From Patescibacteria group bacterium (GTDB taxonomy: Bacteria > Patescibacteriota > Patescibacteriia > SG8-24), in NCBI GenBank assembly GCA_018813785.1, contig JAHJAU010000070.1, positions 1-36,462 on the forward strand: DNA of 36,462 bases. The letters are read 5' to 3'. Positions 19,313 to 27,208 of this stretch are shown in pieces; the stretch's first letter is position 1, and each line of letters begins with the position of its first letter. The position numbers were made by a program, and so were the translations under genes. The notes under the pieces were generated by a model. It was given only the letters and a program-made list of their open reading frames with translations. It did not search any database and was not told the DNA's origin.

Positions 19313-19879
19313 TCAGTCAGTCTTGGCTGCCTCTTCGGATAAAGATTCCGAGGCGTAAACGAAACCATGCTTGGCCGCTTGCTCGCGACAGCTAAGATCG
19401 ACCTCAGCCAATCGCTCGTCGAAATTATCCGCTCCGCCGAATAGTTCGGAGTAGAAATAATCGAGCGCCACTTCTTCGAAAGGTCCCTGAGGATCGGTTC
19501 CAACTAATACGTACTTACCGTCCGGATCATGCTTGGCGGTCTGAATCGCCGCCTGAAATTGAGGCAGGCCAGCGAACCAATACAGATCAGCTGAGCTCAT
19601 ATTCACTCTGACCACCCAGCATTGCAAATCCATGCGGACGATCGTAATCGGATCAACCACTCCCAAAAGACGCTGTCCGGTTAGTGGGTCAACTAACTCG
19701 TGCCGCTCTTCAGCTTCCCCCACCTCTGGCAATCGAATCTCCGGCGGTGGAATATTCGGCGGTTCTATTCTCGGCACATTCAAATCCGTCCTCTGTCGCG
19801 GCTGATACTTGCGCCAGAAAAAATAGACACAACCGCCCAAAAGTAATCCACCGACTAAAACAAAGATAAACCAAAACAT
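19313..19879 (-). CDS. Hypothetical protein with N-terminal TM anchor
   Basis: MFWFIFVLVGGLLLGGCVYFFWRK; RBS GGAGGTTCTTTA before ATG at 19879. Confidence 0.7.
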   Translation of the reverse strand: MFWFIFVLVGGLLLGGCVYFFWRKYQPRQRTDLNVPRIEPPNIPPPEIRLPEVGEAEERHELVDPLTGQRLLGVVDPITIVRMDLQCWVVRVNMSSADLYWFAGLPQFQAAIQTAKHDPDGKYVLVGTDPQGPFEEVALDYFYSELFGGADNFDERLAEVDLSCREQAAKHGFVYASESLSEEAAKTD

Positions 19880-19940
19880 TAAAGAACCTCCACTAACTGA
19901 GATTACTGGCAAGATTAAGAATGGTCAATTATACAACCGC

Positions 19941-20066
19941 TAGTGACTGCAGAGTTTACCCTGTCGCTCGCGAGCGACAGGGTTTATCTCTGCCCAGCCG
20001 ATCTAATAACGATGGATGGAGGCAAGCCACGTCGCTCGCGAGTGGCGTGGCAAACTCCGCAGCTAC
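19941..20066. repeat. Palindromic MITE/REP-like element, copy 2, with inserted palindromes
   Basis: CTGCAGAGTTT...TCTCTGCCCAGCCGAT...CTCCGCAGCTAC plus a perfect 24-bp palindrome CCCTGTCGCTCGCGAGCGACAGGG (19959-19982) and an imperfect one at 20027-20050. Confidence 0.75.
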
Positions 20067-20078
20067 ATTGCCGCAGAG

Positions 20079-20795
20079 TTAAATTTCTCCTGACAAATAT
20101 TTTTTTCGTCGAGACTCCGGAAATTTTTCAATGGCGTAGCGTAGCATGGTGCGCGGCATTTTCTGATAACGAGACCGCAGAAACTTCTCTTCAACTGCCC
20201 GATTCCGATTGCCAATCTCACGCAACAACCAACCAACAGCTTTATGAATCAGATCATGCTGATCAGTAAGCAGTCTCTCCGCGATATCCAGTGCTTCATT
20301 GAACTGACCCTGTTTGATGAAGGCAAAAGTAGCCAACATGGCGATGCGTCGATGCCAAAGATTTTTGGATTTAACAAGTCGTCGCAAAATCGCGCGCGGA
20401 TCACGTCCGGTCAATCGAAACCACTCGCCATAAATACGATCGGCGGACAAATCAACCAGATCCCAGTTGTTGATGTGATCCAGTTTCTTACAATATAAAT
20501 TAAACAGAGATTGGCGACCCAACTCATCCGCTCGTTTAAATTGTTCAGTCATTATAATAAGCGCGAATAATCGCTCCTCATGCCACGGTGAATCGAGTAG
20601 TCGCGCACAATCATTAAGCGCCAGATCACGATAGCCGCGAGCAATGCGTCGCTGTTCAACTACAGTCACCCCAAGAAACTTATCGCCTGCCCCATATTCG
20701 CCCGGTGCGGTTTTAAAAAAACGTTGCAGTACCAGAGCCTGGTCCGCGTTAGCTACTGCCCGCAATTCCTTTTTTAACTGATTCAATTTGGTCAT
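20079..20795 (-). CDS. DNA alkylation repair protein, AlkD-like HEAT-repeat glycosylase
   Basis: FFKTAPGEYGAGDKFLGV, LINNWDLVD-type HINNWDLVDLSADRI, RRIAMLATFAFIKQGQF. Internal Met (MTKLNQLKK) used as start. Confidence 0.88.
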   Translation of the reverse strand: MTKLNQLKKELRAVANADQALVLQRFFKTAPGEYGAGDKFLGVTVVEQRRIARGYRDLALNDCARLLDSPWHEERLFALIIMTEQFKRADELGRQSLFNLYCKKLDHINNWDLVDLSADRIYGEWFRLTGRDPRAILRRLVKSKNLWHRRIAMLATFAFIKQGQFNEALDIAERLLTDQHDLIHKAVGWLLREIGNRNRAVEEKFLRSRYQKMPRTMLRYAIEKFPESRRKKYLSGEI

Positions 20796-21142
20796 AAAAC
20801 TTGTCGTTACCGAGCTATGCCTTGTTTCGTGTTGGTTTTCAGCCGTTAAGCTAACCCGTTCGGGCTTCATCCCAATCCTAGTTACGTAGCAGATTTGGCA
20901 TGGTAGAGCCGTATTTTTGCGGTTCTCCTCCCCTGCATTTCGATTCGTGCGCCGCAAGTGGCAAAATCTTCATTCGCGATTAATATACGTCTGAATTATT
21001 GCTTCATAATTTACCCCCATGTTGAGCCAAAAAAATAGTTTGTTACCAACACGATTCAAGGCATAACTCTCATTACCCTGATAGTACACTGGGGGTCAAG
21101 GCTTTAATCTATAGTATAGGTTAAAGTTCTAACCACCTAATT

Positions 21143-21178
21143 AAAAAACCGGCCGCACCCCTGATGGATGCGACCGGC
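21143..21178 (-). terminator. Terminator
   Basis: Minus strand CCGGTCGCA...TGCGGCCGG followed by TTTTTT. Confidence 0.85.
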
Positions 21179-21185
21179 AAAGAGA

Positions 21186-21926
21186 CTAGTAACCAATGAG
21201 CAGACGCTGCCCCAGTTCCGAGGGCAGTCCCAGCTCGGCAATCTGACGAACTACAGCTGCGACATCGTACTCAACGCGTGGCAGACTGAAACTCCAGTCG
21301 CTGGTGTCGAGCAGGCCGTAACAGGCTCGCGGGTCATCGTCGCGCGGCTGACCAACACTGCCGACGTTGATCAAGAACCGCTCATCGCCGGACAATACCA
21401 GTTCGGTCTGGTGATAGAACGAACCGCTCCGTTCACCGAAGACCTGGGGCTCATGCGTGTGTCCGACGAAGAACACTCTCAGGTCATCGTGCGGCAAACG
21501 TTTGAGCTCAATTCCCGCGCCGACCGAACCCTCGACGTAAAAAAACGTTGCCGGATGAGAAAACGATGCATGGGTGAAAGCCAGGCCATGATCCTCATCC
21601 CAGAGACAGTCGGGCAGACCGTCCAGATAGTCGAGCTGAGGCTGTTGCAACGCGAGAGCGGTGAACCGAACCGCTTCTTTGGCGATTTGGTTGAAGTTAC
21701 GAGCCCAGCGCTCTGAATCGAGCACCGCAGCCTCGTGGTTACCGAGCACTGTCTTGATCCGCTCGAGCTGGATCCGGATCACACACTCTCGCGGTTGCGG
21801 ACCGTACCCGACCACATCCCCCAGACAGACCATCTGATCCACGCCGCCACGCGCGCGGATATCAGACAGGACTGCCTGCAGTGCGACGTAGTTTCCATGA
21901 ACATCAGAAATAATCGCGAACCGCAT
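21186..21926 (-). CDS. Metallophosphoesterase (calcineurin-like)
   Basis: FAIISDVHGNYVALQAVL, CLGDVVGYGP, VLGNHEA, FVGHTHEPQVF. Confidence 0.93.
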   Translation of the reverse strand: MRFAIISDVHGNYVALQAVLSDIRARGGVDQMVCLGDVVGYGPQPRECVIRIQLERIKTVLGNHEAAVLDSERWARNFNQIAKEAVRFTALALQQPQLDYLDGLPDCLWDEDHGLAFTHASFSHPATFFYVEGSVGAGIELKRLPHDDLRVFFVGHTHEPQVFGERSGSFYHQTELVLSGDERFLINVGSVGQPRDDDPRACYGLLDTSDWSFSLPRVEYDVAAVVRQIAELGLPSELGQRLLIGY

Positions 21927-21968
21927 GGCAGTCCTCCTTTCCTTGCGTTGTTAGCGCCGTTTCGTTTA

Positions 21969-22463
21969 TCAGCGCAAATTCAGATATTGCGAGGGCACTT
22001 CCCGGCCTCGCAACGAGAAAATCCCTTCGGCCTGAGCCATGGTCTCGACAGCGTGGTGGCAATGCCGCTCACGCACCGCGGCGATCGGGTCAGGCGTTTC
22101 TTCCTCGGTCTCCAGGATGGCGATGAGTGACGCGAGCAGTGTACCGGTTCGCCCATGTCCGGCGGTGCAGAAGCACAGCACTCGCTCCCCGGTCTGGTGG
22201 CATCTCGCGAGCAGCGGGATTACCCGCCCGCACAAGAACTCCACCCAGTCGTCCGGCACACCGCCGAAGTCCGGCAATTGAGCGGATAGCACCAGGAAAA
22301 AGTTGCCGATGCCCAGTGGGGGCAATTGTTCGGTGAGCGGAATCAGCACATCGAACTCGGACAGGATGTCCGGGTCGAGGTGCATGGCTCCAGCGACATA
22401 GATCGTATAGGGGCCAACCTGGATCGGCTGGCCGGTGTGTGAATGAGCATCCTTCTGTCTCAT
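21969..22463 (-). CDS. Protein tyrosine/dual-specificity phosphatase-like protein
   Basis: VLCFCTAGHGRTGTLLASLIA contains the CX5R P-loop (CTAGHGRT); ATG at 22463 with GGAGG RBS. Confidence 0.82.
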   Translation of the reverse strand: MRQKDAHSHTGQPIQVGPYTIYVAGAMHLDPDILSEFDVLIPLTEQLPPLGIGNFFLVLSAQLPDFGGVPDDWVEFLCGRVIPLLARCHQTGERVLCFCTAGHGRTGTLLASLIAILETEEETPDPIAAVRERHCHHAVETMAQAEGIFSLRGREVPSQYLNLR

Positions 22464-22602
22464 CTCGTCCTCCGCAGCTAATCCGTTACCCCTTGTAACA
22501 GATGAGCAGTGAGAGGGGGAAGCGCTGAAAAGATTCAACGCTTCCCCAGATGCCCCCGAGAGAAATCAGAGAGCGGTTGGGTGATCAGACCGAAACAAAG
22601 AT

Positions 22603-23013
22603 CTAGTAGGCCTCCTCCGCCTCGTCGTCGTCCGCCTCGTCCGCGGCCGACGACGAGCAGCACCCGGCCGCTGCCTGCTCGACGCGCTTCATGGCGGCCT
22701 TCACCACGACCACCTCTCCGCCGACCGCCTCGAGTGCGGCGCGCGCGATCCCGATCGCCTGGAGCAGCTCGCTGTCCGGGACCACGCACGAGAACCGGAA
22801 CTCCCCGTCGCTGGGCGTCTTCCAGCCGGCCGGGATGTGCGGCCGCATCATCTCGGCACCGATCATATCGGTCGGCTCCAGCCTGATCCGACTGGAGTCG
22901 CCACCGTCCAGGATACGCCGACTCAATCGGCCGGCCGCGTTCTCCGTCAGCAGCTGGTAGCTACCGGGGATCCCCTCGGTACCGGCGAACCGATACCTTC
23001 CGTTCTTTGCCAT
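22603..23013 (-). CDS. Hypothetical protein with acidic C-terminal tail
   Basis: 136-aa ORF; RBS AGGAGG upstream of ATG; no family recognised. Confidence 0.65.
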   Translation of the reverse strand: MAKNGRYRFAGTEGIPGSYQLLTENAAGRLSRRILDGGDSSRIRLEPTDMIGAEMMRPHIPAGWKTPSDGEFRFSCVVPDSELLQAIGIARAALEAVGGEVVVVKAAMKRVEQAAAGCCSSSAADEADDDEAEEAY

Positions 23014-23172
23014 GACTTCCTCCTTACCCGTCTCCTCCCCTTGAGAAGACGGCTAATAGAGGGAGAAGCGCCAAAAGGCGGGCGACGCTTCTCACTCAAG
23101 AAGATTTCCGAATCGCCAGACCAGGCGACCCAGAAAGAGCTTTATGATTTGAAAGAACTTGAGCAGGAGCCA

Positions 23173-25536
23173 CTACCACAGACCGCCGGCTTGTCCCTGA
23201 AGGTACAGCGTGGATATTTCCGGCGAAATGGTACCAGCCGCTTCGCCAGCAATAAATTTGTCGTACAACCCCCTGACGCCACCCTGGTGATCACGCTTGG
23301 TGTCCAATAGTTGATCCAGATGCCAAAGGTTTCCGACCAGAAAATCTTTGGTCTTGTTGAACATCCGACCACCGTTGTGTTGCAGATCGAAAGCGTGATC
23401 CACGAACACCGTGGCTGTAACCTTGCCTTCGAGCCACGACAGGGCGGCCGCGCAGATATCCGCCCACTTGATTCCACCAAACGACGTACTCCATTTCAAA
23501 TGGCGGAAGGCATTTTCTGCCCGCTGCAGAAAAATTATCTGTTGCTCGAGCGGCAGTAACTCCAATTGGTCAGCAACAGACCTCTGCGCTTCGATTCGAT
23601 CAACGCCTTCGTCAATCACCCCATACTTTTGTAGTTCAGCATGGACCAACTCTCGATCTAAGATCAGAGGGTTGCTATAGGCACTGCTTCGAACGTGACG
23701 CAACTCTCCGGCTGCTGCCAAGACGATATAAGTGGCCATCAACTCAGCGGCCTCCTGATGTTCTTGATGCTGGAGCTTTTGGACTGCTCTCGAAAGCTCG
23801 GCTGTGGCATTGAGACTACTACTGGCCGCAGCCATGGCTTCGATCAGGTAGAAGCTCCTCGCCAACTGCACCACGTTAATACTCTCGCCTCGTCGCTCGA
23901 GGGCGATTCGTGGGGCGTGAGCCCTTTTGTCAATCTCCGGCTGATGGATCCTCTTGTACCACCGCAGGAAAATTTTAATTTCTCTACGGTGGATGCCGAA
24001 CTCCATGGGCAGCTCACCCTGAAGCACCACACCACTCGTGCCGTCAACTGAAACCCACTGAAGGGGCGACAGCTTCAAGCATAAGTCCGCCTGAACACCC
24101 ACTACCGCCGGTTTGTTCAGACTCCGAGCCACCACCGCGGCATGCGATGTCGCGCCGCCGACTTCGGTGACGATAGCATCAGCCGCCAGCATCCCTGGTA
24201 GATCATTGGGTGAAGTCTCTGTCCGAAACAGCACCACCGAACAACCAGCTCCCTTCAATTGACGAGCTTGCTCCGAGGTAAGGGCCGGCCGGCCGGTCAC
24301 TGCTCCAGGCGAAGCCGGAATACCGCGAGCCAGAAAACGATTGGGGTCAGCCACAGCCTGAGCCAGCTCATTAGTCCGAAAGACTGACCGATCCAACTGT
24401 GCTAGCTGAGCTGTAGTCATCGCCCTTCGCTCAAGCGCTTGCTCCTTGGTGAAACGCTTTTCCCAAACCATCTGCACGGCATGAGAAACGGCCGCCACCG
24501 GGGTGCGCTTGGCCAGTCGAACCTGGAGAATGAACAGTCGGCCAGATTCGATCGTGAACTCTACATCCACGACGTCGTCAAAGTGCTGTTCGAGCAGTAT
24601 ACAGATCTGACTCAGCTCCTGATAAACCCCGGGATTCCAACTTTCGAGTTCAGCGATCGGTCGCGGTGTCTTAACACCAGCCACCACATCTTCGCCTTGA
24701 GCGTTTGGCAGCCACTCACCATAGAGCTCGCGCTCGCCGGTGGCGACATTGCGAGAAAAAACAACTCCAGTTCCGGAATCGTCTCCTCGATTACCGAACA
24801 CCATGGCTTGAATGTTAGCGGCGGTTCCGAGCCAACTGGGAATGTTGTTGGCTCGGCGATAAGCCCGGGCACGCTCTGACTCCCAACTGCGAAACACAGC
24901 ACGGCTGGCCATCGTTAACTGAGTCCAGACGTCGTCTTCCATGGAACCGGCGCGACGCTGAATCAGTTGCCGACAGTTGCGGCAGAACTTCTTCAGAGCT
25001 CTGACATGGAACGACTCACGATCGTGATCGCACCCGTTCTTCTGCCACAACTTATCAAACTCACTGGCTGCGATCCCATGAACCACGGTACCGTAACTGA
25101 CCAGAAATCGCCGATAGCAATCCCAAGCGAACCGTTCGTCTCCGGTTTCCCTGGCCAGCGCCAGAACTGTGTCCGGATTAAGTCCGAGATTCAGGATTGT
25201 ATCCATCATCCCGGGCATGGAGTGCTCGGCGCCGGACCTGACCGACACCAGCAGCGGCTTGACCAAATGACCAAAGCCACGACCAGTCGACTGCTCCAAT
25301 CCTTCCATTTCTCGAACGATCTGACCAAACTGCCGACGCGGCAGATGGCCATGCTGTAGTGACGACCGCCCCACGCTTGTGGTGACGGTGAAACCGGGCG
25401 GCATGGGTACACCAAGGTGCACCAGTTCCGCCAAGGAGAAACCCTTGCCGCCACGCTTGGCGGCTGACAGATGGGCGGAACTTTCGAATCCGCAAACCAC
25501 CTGACGATTCCGCCTGCGAGACGCTTTCTTTCCCAT
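23173..25536 (-). CDS. Pyruvate,phosphate dikinase-like protein: ATP-binding + phosphohistidine domains fused to an unrecognised C-terminal domain
   Basis: GGKGFSLAELVHLGVPMPPGFTVTT, PLLVSVRSGAEHSMPGMMDTILNLGLN, VEFTIESGRLFILQVR, GGATSHAAVVARSLNKPAVVG. The C-terminal ~270 aa show no PEP-utilising TIM-barrel motifs. Confidence 0.9.
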   Translation of the reverse strand: MGKKASRRRNRQVVCGFESSAHLSAAKRGGKGFSLAELVHLGVPMPPGFTVTTSVGRSSLQHGHLPRRQFGQIVREMEGLEQSTGRGFGHLVKPLLVSVRSGAEHSMPGMMDTILNLGLNPDTVLALARETGDERFAWDCYRRFLVSYGTVVHGIAASEFDKLWQKNGCDHDRESFHVRALKKFCRNCRQLIQRRAGSMEDDVWTQLTMASRAVFRSWESERARAYRRANNIPSWLGTAANIQAMVFGNRGDDSGTGVVFSRNVATGERELYGEWLPNAQGEDVVAGVKTPRPIAELESWNPGVYQELSQICILLEQHFDDVVDVEFTIESGRLFILQVRLAKRTPVAAVSHAVQMVWEKRFTKEQALERRAMTTAQLAQLDRSVFRTNELAQAVADPNRFLARGIPASPGAVTGRPALTSEQARQLKGAGCSVVLFRTETSPNDLPGMLAADAIVTEVGGATSHAAVVARSLNKPAVVGVQADLCLKLSPLQWVSVDGTSGVVLQGELPMEFGIHRREIKIFLRWYKRIHQPEIDKRAHAPRIALERRGESINVVQLARSFYLIEAMAAASSSLNATAELSRAVQKLQHQEHQEAAELMATYIVLAAAGELRHVRSSAYSNPLILDRELVHAELQKYGVIDEGVDRIEAQRSVADQLELLPLEQQIIFLQRAENAFRHLKWSTSFGGIKWADICAAALSWLEGKVTATVFVDHAFDLQHNGGRMFNKTKDFLVGNLWHLDQLLDTKRDHQGGVRGLYDKFIAGEAAGTISPEISTLYLQGQAGGLW

Positions 25537-25602
25537 TTCCCTCTCCTGGGTTTGACCCGGTGCACCGGGCGACTTTGTTTTGTTGTTGATTGTAAATATC
25601 TA

Positions 25603-25620
25603 AAACGCCTTAAGGCGTTT
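25603..25620. promoter_or_regulatory. 18-bp perfect palindrome in the PPDK-like gene leader
   Basis: AAACGCCTTAAGGCGTTT between the promoter (25697-25725) and start codon (25536). Confidence 0.6.
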
Positions 25621-25696
25621 GATTGGAATAGCCAAAAAGTTACAGCAATTTTCTGACTGACCCAACCAAGAGCCTAAGCCATTTTTAAAACTCTAA

Positions 25697-25725
25697 AATA
25701 TAGCAAATCTCTGCGTAATTGTCAA
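25697..25725 (-). promoter_or_regulatory. Sigma70-like promoter for the PPDK-like gene
   Basis: Minus strand TTGACA-17 nt-TATATT. Confidence 0.75.
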
Positions 25726-25742
25726 GATTATTAAACAAGTGA

Positions 25743-25767
25743 CCCAGCTCCAATTTCTGGAGCTGGG
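25743..25767 (-). terminator. Terminator hairpin ending the candidate ncRNA
   Basis: CCCAGCTCCA-5 nt-TGGAGCTGGG 10-bp perfect stem; the following tract TCACTTGTTT is only weakly U-rich. Confidence 0.6.
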
Positions 25768-27160
25768 CCGTAAGGTAACAAAAAAATTTTCTTAGTGGCC
25801 ATTTGTCATGCGCCCCCAAGGCCGTGCGGAGGCACTTCCGTTTTTCAGGTCAGCGCCATGACTGCGCTTTTTCGATCGAATGTAGTAGTTCGACATCGAA
25901 CGTCGATCTAGACCTGAAGCATCATCAGCCTGAACCAAGGCCGAGAATTGACATCCTCGTGGAAGTAGCGAGGCTGTCCAAGCGGCAAGAATCGCTTCCG
26001 TGGTGGTTTGGTGACCACCTTTTCCACTTTCCTATTTCTTGAAGGGCTTGTCGCAACGGGCTTTACCCATCGCCTAGGTTCATCCTTCAGCTAAAACCTG
26101 ACCAATCATAGACTCATCCACTCGTCTTGTATAACTTTTCAAAAGCGTTATACATCAGCGTGAATAAGCCAAGCACTCTTCTCCGCCCTTTATTAATTAT
26201 TTGCATTGAAAAGTGTTACTGATCAGGCCCTAACCCCGTCTGTCCGGGGTGCGGAGACGCCACTTCCGCTTCAGTTGTCCCATCAATCCAGTGATGGGCG
26301 TGAAATCGGTCGCTGGTAGAATGACAGACTCCAACCAACTCCACTGTTTCAGTGGCAGACACAGTACACCGCCATCAAACAGCTTCCCTCTTTTTAACGG
26401 TGCCTTCACCGAGGGAGATGAAAACACCGCATAAACTCACCTCACCAACGGTTTTATGAATTCCGCTGGCAAAATGATCGGACGGGGCCTATTCGGTCTC
26501 TATCATTCAGGCGATTTCCAACCGCCGGGTTGAAAAAACCTTTCGGGTACCCTTAGCCGCCAGGTGTCTAGCCGTCGGCTAACTCGATTCAGCTTTCAGT
26601 TGATGATTCAGTTCGGTTGCGAGCCGTACCAGATCGTCAATCTCGGTTCTTGATACCTGCCCGATTTAGGCATCAAGCAATAAACCGCAATGACCTCTGA
26701 ATCTTAAAGTCACCGTCTCTTTATCGACCCGCCGGTCGCGTAGGGAAAGAGACTACCCAGCTATTTGATGAAAGTTCTCTGATCGTCCTACCCAGGATGA
26801 TCCAACTCCCACCTTGATGGCCGATCCGGACACGCCGCTGCCCGACCTAATCACTCCTCGGTCTGCTTACCAAAAAGAAAATAGGTTTTAATTTGCTCGT
26901 TTACTCCTTGAGCTCAGTGTGCAGCGGGGATTTCACCCGCACTCCCTCCACGCCTGGTTTATAAAAATTTTTTACCAGGTTGAACGGATTCAGCTTTGGT
27001 CTGAACACACAAACGAGCGGACCTTTTTAAATAAGTGCTTAGAGCAGCGCACCTATCGAGCTGACTTTTTGTTAACGGGCTCCGTCAGCGATTGAGCCCT
27101 AGTAAACGCACATCCTAATCCTCCCTCTTTATCTGAACCTGCGACGACGTTGTCGCAGAG
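25743..27160 (-). ncRNA. Candidate giant structured noncoding RNA (~1.4 kb)
   Basis: No credible ORF. Promoter TTGACT-17-TATTTT at 27193-27165; 5' hairpin CTGCGAC/GTCGCAG right after the predicted +1; many local hairpins; long-range perfect helices 26895-26902/27011-27018, 26605-26611/26697-26703 and 25844-25851/25911-25918, each enclosing further hairpins; 3' terminator hairpin 25743-25767. Confidence 0.75.
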
Positions 27161-27164
27161 AAAA

Positions 27165-27193
27165 AAAATAACATAAAAAGTCGGATTAGTCAA
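27165..27193 (-). promoter_or_regulatory. Sigma70-like promoter of the candidate ncRNA
   Basis: Minus strand TTGACT-17 nt-TATTTT. Confidence 0.7.
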
Positions 27194-27208
27194 GATTGTG
27201 TTAGGTAC

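Noticed and set aside
21168-21716. 182-aa plus ORF opposite the metallophosphoesterase
   Set aside because: Antisense to conserved metallophosphoesterase motifs.
25803-26434. Short ORFs inside the ncRNA candidate (25803-26042 +, 26230-26427 -, 26249-26434 +)
   Set aside because: 60-79 aa, on conflicting strands, no convincing RBS, and they overlap perfect hairpins; most likely chance ORFs.
25743-27160. Possibility that this region is rRNA, tmRNA, RNase P RNA or a group II intron
   Set aside because: I did not see a tRNA-like T arm/CCA end, the RNase P GAGGAAAGUC-type core, a group II domain V, or long conserved rRNA blocks. The only partial resemblance was GUGCGGGUGAAAUCCCCGC. A covariance-model search should confirm.
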